DNA of 64,000 bases from Balaenoptera acutorostrata (taxonomy: Eukaryota > Chordata > Mammalia > Artiodactyla > Balaenopteridae): assembly GCF_949987535.1 (NCBI RefSeq), contig NC_080081.1:37736428-37800427 (forward strand), read 5' to 3'. Below the pieces are notes generated by a model. The model ran no database searches and had not been told where the DNA came from. It was given only the letters and a program-made list of their open reading frames with translations. Shown here one piece after another: positions 1-12,944 of this stretch. A program made the position numbers and the translations under genes. Each line of letters starts with the position of its first letter. The stretch's first letter is position 1.

Positions 1-954
1 GCATATAAATATAGTCTGATTTTTCTAGAGAAACATAAGGCTTTATGAATATGCTTTACATTTATTATTAATATTATTATAAAATGTTCTGTAATCCTAC
101 AGCTATGCTGAGGGTGTTTTCAAAAATATGATTTTGTTTTCATTTTCAAGAAACATGAATGCTTCGCTGATAGACAGTGATATTTAATTGATCAAATCCC
201 CAAATTTTACCAAGCATTTTAAAATAACCGTCAGTAAATGTCTATTTTATCAAATAAATTCTAATATTTTTTTTCCAAAGGAAATAAAGGTAAGCAATCA
301 TTCTAAAAATTGGATGAATAGGAAATAAAGAATGATGTTGCTGCTGATGTTATGTAAAGAGAGTTTTTCAGAATGTGGAGGTTTGAACATACTGGGAATA
401 TATGTTCTTTTGTTTTTTAGGATTAAAAAAATAAGTCAAATTTTTGTATGGAGAAAAAAATTATATGTTAAACAAGGAGTTCCACCTTAGCAGAAAAATC
501 AATCTTTGAACATGATCACTTGGCCTTTGATCTGTTTCTGCCTTCTCTATGGTCTCAGCATGACAAGGCCCTAGGTGAAGGAGAAGGAACATTCCTAATG
601 GTAATTTTAACATTGGCTTTTGAGTGTAAAGCCATTTTGGATATTTCCAAAAGATTTCAAAAAAAAAAAAAAAAAAAAGGAGCAACTGAAAATACTGCAC
701 TAGACTATTGAACATTTGTAGTTAAAGCTTATTTAAAATAAAACTAACATTAAATCAAATGTTCAAAAAATTGACATATTTCCCCCAAAATAACACGCAT
801 ATGTGCAAATCATTATTTATTCTTTACTTATCACTGGAAGATATGACTACTCTCATCAATAATACCCTTTTGCTGTGAGAAATGATTGGATAATTTCATT
901 TGTTATGTTTTTTTCATGATATCATTATAAATTCTGAAGATGAAGATAACTGCA
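1..954. other. AT-rich unique sequence, no gene seen
   Basis: Only short spurious reading frames occur here. The one notable feature is an A-homopolymer of about 19 bases near 659-678. I recognise no repeat family in this stretch. Confidence 0.6.
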
Positions 955-1095
955 ACTTTTAGTTTTTCTTCTGAGGGCTGTTAATTAACTTGATTGTGGT
1001 GATCATTTCACAGTGTAAACATATATTAAATCATCAGGTTGTACACTTTAATGTATAATTTTGTCAATTATACTTCAAGAAGGTTGGGAGAAAAT
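955..1095 (+). mobile_element. L1 3' end fragment (old L1M type)
   Basis: The stretch contains the typical end of mammalian L1 3'UTRs on the + strand: a TGGTGATCATTTCACA-like motif, then GTTGTACACTTTAAT, then GTCAATTATACTTCA. This matches the conserved tail of old L1M families as I recall it. It is short and 5' truncated, with no coding part. The subfamily cannot be fixed by eye. Confidence 0.7.
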
Positions 1096-1099
1096 TAAG

Positions 1100-2425
1100 A
1101 AATAAATTTTTTTCTGAGGAAAATTTATTCTCACAAATTGGACCTCAGATTCTTTAATCTGTGTGACTGTACTATAGCTTTTAGGCTTTCTAACATTGAG
1201 ATTTATTTTTCTATATTCCACAAGAAAAATGAATACTGAAATACTATAATATCATGAGACTTGTTTTATTGTATATATATTTCAGATCCTCTTTTTAAAA
1301 ATTCAAAACGACCATGGAGAAGCAATCCTCCATGTAATGATCTGCAATGCACTTCTAAATCAGAGCGTGTCTTGAAAATAATACTTTCTAATATTCTCCT
1401 GCTGTGAAATTAAAAGGTCTTGCTCAGTAATATTTGTTCATTTAAAGCATAAATTAAAAAGTAATTTTACTTGATTTGCATATTTCTGATATTGAGATTC
1501 TCTGTCAATATCACCCTATCTATCATCATCCTCCACTTTGAACATTACAAAATCTTCCTAACAGATGTACCTATGTCTTTTAATGTACCAGTCCATTCAA
1601 TTTTACATAAAGCATAGTTTTGTTTTGTTTTGTTTTTTTACAGAACTGTGATCATGGCACTCCCTAGTTTTAACTGAGTTAATTAGTTTGCTTTGTTCTT
1701 TCATTAAAACTCAAAACCCAACATATTCTATAATGTCATTATTAACTTAGCCCGCTGCCTGCCCATCAGCCTCACTGCCCTCATTTCTGCCTACCTCTAA
1801 CTGCTCCAGTTAGCAGGGGTTATATTAGTTATTTGTGTGACACCATTTCTCTTACATTTTTGTATTCTAAGAAGACATCCCAATTACTCTTTAGAATCAA
1901 AGAAACATCAGCTTGCTTGCCTATTAGTAGATACATTTTTCTCTCATCTTTGGAAGGAATATGTGAACATCTGTGAGATGTATATTTTATGGACCACATA
2001 ATGACTACTATTTTTCAAGAAACCTTCTAACCCAGCAAGGATATTATTGGTTTAAATGGAAATTCTATGAATAATACCAATTTTCTCAGAAAAAAACAAA
2101 ACAAAACAAAACAAAACTTCGGAATGGAAAATGAGTTATCATAGAAAAAATAAAATTTGCTAATCTCTGAATTTTTAAATATAAATTTTAAATATTCAGG
2201 ATGAAGCCATTTTTCAAATATTTTTAGAATTTCTCCATAAGGTGAATATAAGAGGAAGCCAAAATATATTTGAGCTAATTTAGATATTTGTTAAATTTAC
2301 AGAATAGGCTAAAAAGTTTATAAATTGTAAATACAATAGATTTATAAACATCTACAACTTAAAACACTAAATGATTTAATGATATTTTCAAGTTAAAAAT
2401 GCTGTTTCTTCACATAAGGAATTCT
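1100..2425. other. AT-rich unique sequence with a possible L2 trace
   Basis: No gene is visible. A C-rich stretch at about 1,660-1,830 weakly resembles L2 (CR1-like LINE) ORF2 sequence on the + strand, but it is too decayed for a firm call. A small (AAAAC)n simple repeat lies at about 2,095-2,117. Confidence 0.4.
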
Positions 2426-2429
2426 ATGG

Positions 2430-2835
2430 TCTAAATGTTTACCTACCCCGAAAATTCATTATGTTAAAATGTATTCCCCAATATCATGGTCTTTGTAAGT
2501 GGGGTCTTAGGGAGATGCCAGATCCCTAAGATGCCATCCCAGATGGCAGATCCCTCATGAAGGGAATTAGTGCCCTTAAAAATGAGACCCCAGAGAAATC
2601 TTACACTTGCTTCCAAGTTGTCAGGACACAAGTTGTAAGGAGATGACTCTCTATGAACAAGGAAGTGCGTCTGCAGTGTATGAACCAGGATGTGGGCTCT
2701 CATTGGACCCCAAATATGCCAGTGCCTTAGTCTTGGATTTCCCCAGCTCCAGAACTGTGAGAAACATGTTTTTTATTTATAAGGTACTCAGTTTATGATA
2801 TCTTGTTATAGCAACCTGAGCAGACTAAAACAAAC
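2430..2835 (+). mobile_element. MLT1-like solo LTR (ERVL-MaLR)
   Basis: About 400 bp matches the MaLR LTR pattern on + in order. It begins with a TATGGTCTAAATGT-like start and an AAAATTCATTATGTT block. Next come a GAGACCCCAGAGA block and AGGACACAAG followed by a GAAGACGGC-like block. It ends with CTCCAGAACTGTGAGAAA and a TTTGTTATAGCAACC-like terminus. These are the known landmarks of MLT1 LTRs. There is no internal sequence on either side, so it is a solo LTR from an old insertion. It carries no coding capacity. Confidence 0.85.
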
Positions 2836-2839
2836 AATA

Positions 2840-3325
2840 TTCTCTTTATTAAGTAATATTATGTGAAAATATTTAAATGTATTTATATACTAACAAAACT
2901 GGGCATTAAGGTAACAGTACACAGTAGAAATTTACATTAAAAATGTGTCTAGTTCTAACTGGTATGACCTTTAAGCCTAAGCATGTATTGCGGTAACTGA
3001 AATAAGAATGTTAAGAGTCAGCTGTTTTTAAGTCAAACCAATCCAAGTAATGTTTGTGAACTTTATAACCTTTAAGTAAAACTCTACTGGATATATTTAA
3101 ACTAAGATAGTTCTCACTTTATGTTATGATTATAAAGTTAATTTACTTTCTTCAAATATTAGAATGTGTATGGAATCACTAATTTTAATAAATTTATTTA
3201 ATGGTACTTATTTGAGTGAATTCTATATTTAAACTTACAGTTTATACCTTATTTTTAAAGATATAAGTATTATTGCTGGCTTAGTGGGTAAAAAAAATGT
3301 TATTTCACTGTAGTCTTAATTTGCA
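2840..3325. other. AT-rich unique sequence, nothing recognised
   Basis: I see neither coding sequence nor a recognisable repeat in this interval. Confidence 0.5.
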
Positions 3326-3329
3326 TTCC

Positions 3330-4385
3330 TCTAACATTTCTTTCCATATTTTTTATTGCATATCCACTAAACCGGAAAAATGAAGATGCCTGACAATATC
3401 AACTGCTAGCAGGATGTGAATCAATAGGAACACTTCAACGCTGCTGATGAACATGTAATGTGATACAACTTTGGAAAACAATTTGACACTTTTTTTTTTT
3501 TTAATTTATTTATTTATTTTTGGCTGTGTTGGGTCTTCATTTCTATGCGAGGGCTTTCTCTAGTTGTGGCAAGCTGGGGCCACTCTTCATCGCAGTGCAT
3601 GGGCCTCTCACTATCGCGGCCTCTCTTGTTGCGGAGCACAGGCTCCAGACACGCAGGCTCAGTAGTTGTGGCTCACGGGCCCAGTTGCTCAGCGGCATGT
3701 GGGATCTTCCCAGACCAGGGCTCGAACCCGTGTCCCCTGCATTAGCAGGCAGATTCTCAACCACTGCACTACCAGGGAAGCCCTTGACACTCTTTTTAAA
3801 GGTAAATCTTTGAAGATCTCATGACTCAACAATTCCACTTCAAGGTAATGACCCATAGCTCCTCAACATAACAACTGGAGACAAGCAGAAAAATATTCAG
3901 AAGAGCACTGTTTGCTAGAACAAAAACTGGGAACAACCTCAATAACTTATTCTCACAATGAAATATAATATAGCAGTGCAAATGAATGAACTACAGTCAA
4001 ACAGAACAATATGTGTGTTTAGAAACATAATGTTGAGTGAAAAACACTCCCAGAATATTAAGTACAGTCTAATATGTTTATAAAGTTCAAAAAAAGCAAA
4101 ACAAAACAATATACTGATTATGTAAAAATGTGATGAAATTATTTTTATAAGCAATGAAATGATAAACACAAAATTCAAGAACATAGTTTCATCAGGGGAG
4201 AAGTGATGTGATAGAGAGTACCTACAGGCAGGTATAAGCTATTGGTGCCATATGGTTCTTGAACTGAGTAGTGTGTACATGAGTGTTCATACAATATAGT
4301 GTTTTATAACATACATGCATTTTACACATAATCTTTTGCTTGTAATAATTATTATACTATATTAAAATGTACAGCAAAAAAACTG
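3330..4385 (+). mobile_element. Old L1 3' region (end of ORF2 and 3'UTR), split by a SINE
   Basis: On both sides of the SINE at 3,491-3,783 the + strand reads like the distal end of an old L1. Landmarks are ACTTTGGAAAACAATTTG before the SINE, then CAACAATTCCACTTCAAGG and AAAACTGGGAACAACCTC, and a decayed 3'UTR with a GTGTACATGAGTGTTCA-like block near 4,275. The order and orientation are those of one L1M/L1ME-like copy. There is no open frame of any length. Confidence 0.7.
3491..3783 (-). mobile_element. CHR-type tRNA-derived SINE
   Basis: Read on the - strand, the element starts GGGCTTCCCTGGTAGTGCAG (tRNA-like head with a Pol III A-box region) and carries the B-box-like GGTTCGAGCCC. It continues through the CCACATGCCG and TGAGCCACAAC blocks and ends in an (AATAAATA)n tail and poly(A). 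A perfect 8-bp target-site duplication, TTGACACT, flanks it at 3,483-3,490 and 3,784-3,791. It sits inside an L1 of opposite orientation. Confidence 0.95.
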
Positions 4386-4559
4386 AATATTCATGATAAT
4401 TTCCAATTTCAAAATAAAATAAAATATAGTTAAATGGTTCAAAAAATATATATAAGTATTAGTAACGTCAAATAATTCTTCCAAGATTAGGTTGTGAAAT
4501 AATTCAAACTTCATTATTCTTCCTGTTCATTCCAGATAGGCTAGATATAAAATTACCAC

Positions 4560-4880
4560 CAAAAGCTCAGGGGTGAGGATGATTTGGGCAACATGTTTCT
4601 CAAATATTAAAAATGGCACATGCCATGTAACTCACCAATTCTGCTTCCAGGAAGTATCCTAGGAAGTAGCCAGGTAAACAGGTAAAAAGTAAAGAGGTAA
4701 AAGATGTAGCCAGGTAAAGATCATCACAGCCACTTTTGCTACATGAAAAATGAAAAAAAAGAAAAAGAAAACATTCAATTCATTAATATCCATTAATAAA
4801 GATATAAGTGTCGGTGTTGTGCCACATTGTGGAAGCTTAGAGTTATTAATAAAAAGCAATTTAGAATTATGTGCAGGATA
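4560..4880 (+). mobile_element. Possible decayed L1 fragment
   Basis: The stretch CACCAATTCTGCTTCCAGG followed by AAGTATCCTAGG resembles the CAGCAATTCCACTTCTAGG block near the 3' end of L1 ORF2. What follows is too diverged to trace, so the boundaries are guesses. Confidence 0.35.
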
Positions 4881-4884
4881 TATT

Positions 4885-7800
4885 ACTGATAGCATGTATG
4901 TGTTGGGAAATAGAGTGTGTCTGACTCTGATTTTCTCCTCCAAAGATAACTTTCTTTGTGGATTTTCTCAGTCTCTTTTTCTACACTGTGTTGACCTATG
5001 CTTTACACACCTTCTTTCTTTAAATTTTCTGTGAATTATAAGGAACTTATTAGAAAAGTAGCAAATCTTAAAAATTAGTTTTTAAAAATTCAACTTTTTC
5101 AAAGCTTTGTGATTTCTCAATTGTACCTAAAGGTATGTAGACTACTATGTCCATTTTAAAAACCTTACTTCTAGTGTGTGTGTGTGTGTGCGTGTGTGTG
5201 TGTATGTCTTTGTAAACTTTGTGATTTGACATTTTATTTTGTTTCACCTATGGCTTTTTACCCCAATTTTTGTGTTTTTTCATATATAACAAATATTAAT
5301 TGAATACTCTGACCAAATATATGAGACCTCTGACTAGATTTTAGCATTAATTAAATATTATATCCATTATTTTATAATTTTATTTTTTCTTCAGATTGCT
5401 TGAGTTAGGATCTAGGAGTTTAGAGCTAAGGTGTGGGAAAACGGTTATGCTTGATTGTGTTTGCTTACTCAGAAAATATTTAGAAATATTCTTGAGTATT
5501 CAACGCTTTTCATGAGAGATTTTTTCATTTGGGAAATATTATTTACTTCTTGGAATTTTATGAATCACATTTGGAAGTTGTATGTAACTTTGTTTCTATA
5601 AGACCACCGTTTCTTCACATAGGGGTGTCCATTTTGTCAGAGTATCATCACAGGAGGATATGCTATAATTTTTCTTGAAATTGCCTCTGTGAGTCATTGT
5701 AGCAACAATACAATTAACTGTATTTCCATGTTTTATAATAACATTATTTGATAAAAAATTTTGATGTACAAAAGCCTCGGAGTCACAAAACTATAAACAT
5801 CTCAGGTTTTCAGTCTTTATGTTATCCAAATATTTCCCTGTGTGAAACTGAGAATTTCAAGACCAAGATACCATATAATAAATTATTTATTACATTTATT
5901 ATGAATAGCATGTTAAGCAATTAGGGAAAATTTCCCCTAAACTTTTGGAGAAATACACAGATTTATAACAGCCTGTTGCTATAATAATAAAAAAGACATT
6001 ATACTACATAATGACAAAATTTTTAGTAACTGTCCAAGGCACATATTTATCCAAACCCTGAAATACCCCATGTTTTTTCAAGTGTCAAAAACAGAGCTTG
6101 AGTCAGTCTTCTTCATGTTCACAGATTTTACTGATTCATCTTTAATTATCAGCATTAGGTACTACTGATTTGGATCTTTACAGCCCTGCTAGGCCTTTTA
6201 CAGCCTTGATGAATGTTAGTATCATTTTGGATATTGGCATTTCATCTGCACTTCCAGGTTAATATCACATTCATATTTAAATTGATTTAATACAAATGTT
6301 ATTTAAACATTCATTTAAATACCAAAAAGGAAATTTAAGAACATATTTTTTACATTTTTGGCAAGAGTAATCTGTCTTGTCATAGAGGAATATTTTATCA
6401 TTGATATTGTTTAGAGTTACCAGTATATGGTGAAAACAAAAAAAATACTCACTTTTAGTTTTTATAATGATGACTTTAAAGTCTTTCTATATAGTGCACA
6501 CAATTATTGCTTATATTTGAGAGTAGATTGCTCCCACCAGCTTAACAATGTTACACACCTCCTCACACCTTATTCTTCTTTTTAGTGGCTGACAAACATA
6601 TTTTAATATCAATTTAAATCATGATAATTTTCATAATTAGTAAAATATGAAAAACATGCTTCTGAACCTGTGAAATAGGGTATGTTTAATTACAGACAAA
6701 TATATATAATATATATTCAGTGATCTTATATATGACCAGTATAACTAGGTGTTACACTATGGAAGTTCACATAATATAATTTCTATATATAGAGGTTTAA
6801 AAAATAGTGGATAAAGGATAAACTTATAAAGAGAATAATGACCATAACTTCCAATATTAACACCTCGAAAAATGAAACATTTTACCATATATGCTTATGG
6901 GAATTAGTAAATGTTGGTATTGTGTGAGATCTATAATGTGCCTGAGTCTGAATTGATATTTCAAGCCTTTTTCTCATTATATAATAAATTATTTTGATTG
7001 CATATGATTTTCAAAATCATCCTTTATTTTTAGGGTGGGAAATGTTTGGAATACAATATGAGACATCTCTTCACCAAACTCTCTACTAGTTATAGAAACC
7101 TATAAAATCAATATTATTTTTATTATTATTTATTATCTTAATTCTTTGTTATTTAAGCAATTCTATAGACAATAAATATGAACTTCCATAACACTCTTCT
7201 TTTTTACTTTGCCTATTTTGAAAAATGAAAATATGTTTAAATACATTTAATTTCTCTACATTTGATATAACTTAAAATGGATGCATGCATTATGTTCAAA
7301 AGTGGTTTTAGTTTTTAATTTTCCTCCTCTAATGTTAAATTTAATTTTGACAATTCTGCCAGAAATGTAATTGCAAAGTCATGGCTTGAGGTACTTTTTA
7401 AATAAAAATCTTTGCTATGTACCTTTTCGAAATGAACTTGGTGGGTTTTAAAGTTGGAACATGTACTAGAAGTTTTAAGCAGCTAAAGATATATTTGAAC
7501 CAAGACAGATTTAACCATGATAGCTCTAGAGTAACTAAACTAAAGTTATGGTAACATTCTGACTCTTTTATTGGACTGGATAGAGAAAATTGCTTTCAAA
7601 AGTAGAGAGTGCCTGAAACTTATCAGGTATATCTTGTATTAAAATGATATACTGTACTGCCAGGAAACTGGCAGGCTTGAATTGCTGTTCAGATTTGTTG
7701 TAGTTAATAATCCTGAGTGTTACAGGCTCATCTTTGAAACATATTAACTGTACTACACTATTAAATGTCTATAGATGAAATAAGTGTTATTATGAATGAG

Positions 7801-8775
7801 GAATATGAGTCTATGAGCATTTAGGGGTAATTTGGTTTCTTTCTGTGTGATTTATATGTATGCATAGAGATAACTTAATCCACAAGAGATGTGCAAGTAA
7901 TTTATTTCCAACCACTGAAGTAAAAGTGGACAATAATTTATATGACTTTTAATGAGGTGTTGCAGCCAAGGCAAATATGGCATTGAATGATACAGAAGTC
8001 CTGTCACTGTACTGTTTATCTTTGGCTTGGGGCAATTGGACATTTTTGTTGTAACACCAAATTATTCCCTTTTCATGTGTGGGAATGCACATACAATACA
8101 CACATACCCAAACAGAACATATGCATTCTCTTGGCAATTAGACACTAAATGAGTAATAGAGTTGGCTGTTTTTATTTAAACTGTATAGTCACAATATTTT
8201 AATTAAAAAATGTATTACAAAATTATCAGGTGCTGAAATAAATGAATATTGGTATACAACATAAATAACATTTTGTTTCACAAAAGGTATGATTTTCCTT
8301 TCATTCTACTGAGACCTTTGTAGAATTTTACTCACAGCATTGTAAAACATTTTTGTTGTGTTATATTTTTTTCTATAGAAATGATTATGGGATATTTCTA
8401 TTTTCTTTTATTTACTAATCTTATGAAATATTATAAAGATCCAAAAACATGGATTTGATGTCTAATGAAAATTTTGGGGGAAAGAAATTATTAGAATCTT
8501 GCACATAGTGATACAAAATCAAGTATAAATAAATGTTGATTGTTTAAATTTCAGAGATAATTGTATTTATTGTGTTATTGCATTTTACTTATGATAATTT
8601 ACTGTAACTATAATACATATTCATAATCTAATCTGAAATTATACTAGTAACACTCTCCAGTTTTTTAACCATAGATAGCATAACTTTATTTCTCAATAAA
8701 GTTGTTTTCTAAAAACCTAGATTGCTTTCCAATATTGGTTGTATTATTTTTCCTTTGAATACTAACAAGTTTCTT
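4885..8775. other. Long AT-rich unique region with a (TG)n microsatellite
   Basis: Nearly 4 kb without a recognisable gene or repeat. All open frames are short and have AT-driven composition. An imperfect (TG)n microsatellite interrupted by a C lies at about 5,174-5,206, and small (AT)n tracts occur near 6,700. Confidence 0.55.
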
Positions 8776-8779
8776 TTTA

Positions 8780-9300
8780 TCAATTATATATTGTAATCTT
8801 GGAATTCTCATGCTGGTAAAGATGGTTTAAACCCACCAGGGTCTTGTTTCCCCACAAATGACAATTGAAAGCTCTGGACAGAGTACAAAGAACAGCTATC
8901 TGAGGATTGTGAAAAATAAATAAGTTCAGGCAGATTGAAATGGAAGTCAAAACTAAGAAAGTTCTGTATAGCAATGAGGTACTTGTTGTTGTTGTTTACC
9001 TCCAGATTTGATCCAAAAATTGGCCTGAGTCCTGGAAATACTCAGAATTCATGAACAGTATAAATCCAGAAGAATTCATCTCTTTTCATCCAGAGCACTG
9101 AAAAAATTGAGTCTTGTCAGCAGAAATGTGAGGAATTCCTTTTACAGTCAAAAAACTATACTTCTGGGAGGTCAATGACAGAACTGGCACCAAACACCTC
9201 AAGAGAAAAATCCATGTCTCAGTGCTAAGGACCTAGGAAAAGGAACCCCATGGGTCCAAAAAAGAAGGTGGAAATCACCATTGTTTTTGTTTCTTTTCTC
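8780..9300. other. Unclassified sequence, possibly an old L1 5'UTR relic
   Basis: This segment is less AT-rich than its surroundings and contains TTTAAACCCACCAGGGTC and GAGGATTGTGAAAAAT, which recall 5'UTR sequence of old L1 subfamilies. I cannot confirm that by eye. No coding signature is seen. Confidence 0.25.
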
Positions 9301-9439
9301 ACAGCTTTACCACAAGGCAACTACAATATAACTGTAAATATTGCAGCAAAATATAGTCAAAGCATAGTATGTTTACCATATTTCAAGAGTTGAATACACT
9401 AATCCCGTTATAAATAGATTTTACAATAAAATATTTTAA

Positions 9440-9790
9440 TTTGGATTGACTCTCATTCTCTTTAACACTATCCCCATCGTAATTCTCTGTTTTGATTGTA
9501 GTCACATTAATAAGGTTACCAATGACTTGGCATCTCATTTCCTTGTTTTTTTGTTTGTTTGTTTTTTTCCTTTGCACTTGTCTTTTAGATTACCTTGGTT
9601 ATTCACTCCCAGGTTGATACCTTATATGCTAGCAGTCTCTCATAATTTCAATTCTGGTCACTCTAACCTCTGAACACTGTATCTTTAGGCTCCAGCTTAC
9701 TTATCTGATATATCAACCCCAGAAACCTATAAACCTATTAGAAACGTGCATACAACTGTGAGTTCCTTGCCATCTTTCACTTCATTTTAC
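9440..9790 (+). mobile_element. Decayed L2 (CR1-like LINE) ORF2 fragment
   Basis: GGTTACCAATGACTTGGCAT resembles the L2 reverse-transcriptase block AAGGTCACCAATGACCTCC. TATATGCTAGCAGTCTCTC resembles the later TATATGCTGATGACTCCC block, followed by an ATCTGATATATCAAC region. The order is that of L2 on +. Divergence is heavy and no frame is open. Confidence 0.5.
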
Positions 9791-9959
9791 TATTTTGACT
9801 AAACCAATATCCAATTAGAGACAACTCTATGCCTGAATCCATAGGGGTGAATATGGCTAGAGTAAAATGTAAATCCATAGTAATGGCCAAATTTTAAAAT
9901 CACAATAGCTAATCTAAGTTGGTGCCTTAATATTTAACTAGAATTTTCCTAGTTTGTTT

Positions 9960-10387
9960 TCTATCCTACTTCTCTTTATGATTATACTTCTCTTTATTAT
10001 CTTACTCTTCTGGATATTTTAAGGGATTATCTCCTTTCCTTAAATCTCCACCTTGTTGTTTCTCATTCTGACCTTCCGCTGATGACCCTCTATTTTACAC
10101 AGAAACAAAACACTCAGCAGACAGCATCTGCAATCTTCATTCACTACGCCTATCCACCTGCATCTGAGCCCACACTCTTGACTTTTCTCCTGCTACTATA
10201 TTTCTCCAAATCACCTTTTTTTTCTACAGAATTCTTTACCATCATGGGTATATAAAAACTGCATCTCCTTTATACAACTCAAGGACTTCACTTTGACAAT
10301 TCTCCAGGTAGTCTCCTGCAGCATCATTTTATTCACTCCACTTGTACTTTCAATCTTATTCAATAAAAAGTTGTTTATTTAAAAATG
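9960..10387 (+). mobile_element. L2 ORF2 relic, left part
   Basis: Several L2 blocks follow in the right order: GCTGATGACCCTCTATTTT, CACCTGCATCTGAGCCCACA, CTCAAGGACTTCACTTTG and TCTCCTGCAGCATCATTTT. They match the inter-domain part of L2 ORF2 upstream of the reverse transcriptase core. The right part of the same copy resumes at about 10,918, after an L1 insertion. Confidence 0.65.
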
Positions 10388-10917
10388 TTTCCTACTTTTA
10401 ATGAGGCATGATTGAAAAATAAAAATTGTATATATTTAGGTGTACAATGTGATTTGTTAAGGTAAAGAACATGATGATTTAATATATATATACATTGTGA
10501 AATGATTTTCACAATCAAGTTAATTAACACATCTCTCACCTCACGCAGTTAATTTGTGTGCATATGGTGAGAACACATCTACTCTCTTAGCAAATTGCAA
10601 GTATACAGTACAGTATTATTAGCTGTAGTCACCACGCTGTACATTAGATCCCCAGAACTTATTCATCTTAAAACTGAATATTTATACATTATCACCAGCA
10701 TCTCCCCATTTCTCCCATCCCCCAGCACCTGGTAACCACCATTCTACTCCCTGGTTTTATGAGTTTGACTTTTTAGTATTCCACAATTAAGTGAGATCAT
10801 GCAGTATCTTTCTGTGTGTGGCATAATGTCCTCCAGGTTCACGCATGTTATCACAAATGGTGGGATTTCCTTTATTTTAAGGCTGAATAATATTCCATTG
10901 TGTATATATCTTAAAAT
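10388..10917 (-). mobile_element. L1 3' end inserted in L2
   Basis: Read on -, this is the last part of an L1 ORF2 (AATGGAATATTATTCAGCC near 10,905) followed by a 3'UTR with the TGTACAGCGTGGTGACTA block near 10,635. It ends in an AT-rich tail at the left. It is severely 5' truncated. A weak target-site duplication, TATTTAAAAAT against TATTAAAAAT, flanks it. It separates two parts of an older L2. Confidence 0.75.
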
Positions 10918-11190
10918 TATTAAAAATCACCTCATAATCAAGCCTTGTCATTCTCTACACCATTGTTTTCTCTTTCTCTTTGCAAACAAACAAATAACAT
11001 CAACCCTTCTTAAAGCTGCTATCTTATCTTTATTTTTTCTCTTATTGTTTCATTTTTGACCAATTCAAATGAGGTTGGCACGTTCAGCACTGAACTGATA
11101 CTGCTCAGTTAAGTCACCAGTGATATCACTGCTGTTATATCAAGTCAGTTCTCAGTTCTCATCATTCTTGACCCATCAGCCATCTGTTAA
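10918..11190 (+). mobile_element. L2 ORF2 relic, right part (reverse transcriptase region)
   Basis: It resumes with a TTAAAAATCACCTCATAATC block and continues through CAATTCAAATGAGGTTGGC to AAGTCACCAGTGATATCAC. It then reaches TTCTCAGTTCTCATCATTC and TTGACCCATCAGCC, which matches the L2 motif around LDLSAAFD. This is the sequence expected directly downstream of the part ending at 10,387. Confidence 0.7.
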
Positions 11191-11194
11191 CAAG

Positions 11195-12594
11195 ATGAAG
11201 GTAAATATTGAGACCGCTCTGATAAATGACAGAAAATAACTTTGTCACCACATAATTATTCAACTACTCTTATCAGCTGCAATACATAGTCTCTTTATTT
11301 TGATAAAGTTTGACAGTGTGATTCAACAGGGAACAAAAATCGATATTACTTAAAATATCCTTGTAACAAATTTTAACAGAATTATGTATTGTGAATATAC
11401 ATAAATATTACTTGGTGTGCTGGTTCCTTATTGATTTTGTACTCAAGGCATATTGTTGATTACTAAATTTTTTTGGCAGGAAAAAGATATTAAAGAATGA
11501 CTTTTATTTATTGAAAAAATATTCACTGTTGTCACTTGGATGTCCTTCAACATTTAGTCAATAAAACAGCAAAAACTCAAAACCAAACCATAACCAAAAA
11601 AGCTATTACTTTGCTCATGCTCTTGTGTATTTTTAAAGTTAATGTTTTTGCAACTTAGAAAACCACAAATTTAACTTCACTTGATATCTGACTAGTAGAT
11701 ATTTTCACTTGAGCAAAAATATTTGAATACTTCAATTTAAATTTAAATTTAGCATATTCCCTGAGATTATAGTGAGTATATTAGTGCACTAAAAGTCTTC
11801 ATAGAATAAAAATATCACTGGAAATCATCACTATAGTTTACCTATGCAGCTAGTAATCTTTCCACAGACTCCAGGTAATAGCATATTATCTGATTGCTTT
11901 ATAATATCATACTTGTTTAAAAAAAGCTTTGAAATTCATGATTATAAAATCAAAATTTTCAAATTTTTATTTTATTTTGAATATTATAAAATTCAAGATA
12001 TATATAGATACATAAACAGACATATATCTTCTTTCATGGATATAGAATATGTAAAAACATTACATGTATTTCTACAACAGAAATCTCAATATATTCAATT
12101 GATACTTCCAAAAACATATTTTTATTTTAATGAAAAAGAAAGAATAAATCATTAATTATTCAAAAATAATCAAGCCCCTGGAGGAAAAAAAACTATGTAG
12201 CTCTAATTATTATGGAACTATTGATCATATTACATAATAGAATTATTAGACTATGTCACTAGCTCTGCTCAGAAATAATGAATAGCCTTAAATTTGTTTT
12301 TTTTCATGTTCAGTTTAAATATATAAAACTAAAAAATGTGTAGCACAATAAGAGTAAAAAGTGGGGAGACATAGTAAAGGGAATAAGAGAGAAAAATATA
12401 TAGGAAATTTTAAAATGTATACATATATAGATTATATATAAATACTAATATTTAATAATGCACTTAACAATAGACAAAACTGTGTAATATAATAAAAATA
12501 CAGGACACTAGGCATGAGAAGAGGAATGTAATGATAAATGAAGGAATATGAATATCCTGGAAATATTCAATGTGCATTGCTAGGAATAGCTTTT
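11195..12594. other. AT-rich unique sequence, no gene
   Basis: The longest frame (103 codons at 11,844-12,155 on +) is dominated by AT-rich codons with no domain signature; I treat it as chance. No repeat is recognised. Confidence 0.5.
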
Positions 12595-12606
12595 AAAAAC
12601 ACAGAG

Positions 12607-12944
12607 GACTTCCTCTATGGTGAGGTGGTTAAGAATCCACATGCCAATAAGGGTTCGATTCCTGGTCCAGGAAGATCCCATATGCCGCGGAACAACTAAG
12701 CCCCGTGCATCACAACTACTGAACCTGTGCTGTAGAGCCCACAATTCACCACTATTGAATCTGTGTGCCACAACCACTGAAGCCTGCTGCCTAGAGCCCA
12801 TGCTCTGCAACAAGAGAAGCCACCGCAATGAGAAACCTGCACACCACAACAAAGAGTAGCCCCCACTGGCCACAACTAGAGAAAGCCTGTGCACAGCAAT
12901 GAAGACCCAATGCACCCAAAATAAAATAAATTCATAAAAAATGA
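12607..12944 (+). mobile_element. Old CHR-type SINE
   Basis: The element starts with ACTTCCTCTATGGTGAGGTG (decayed A-box head), has a B-box GGTTCGATTCC, then AGATCCCATATGCCGCGGA. It ends CAATGAAGACCCAATGCACC and AATAAAATAAA. An imperfect duplication, AAAAACACAGAG (12,595-12,606) and AAAAACATAGAC (12,945-12,956), flanks it. Many CpG sites are lost, so it is older than the SINE at 33,713. Confidence 0.9.

Noticed and set aside
11844..12155. 103-codon open frame on +
   Set aside because: AT-rich codons (Ile, Lys, Phe, Tyr) without motif or neighbours; expected by chance in this composition.
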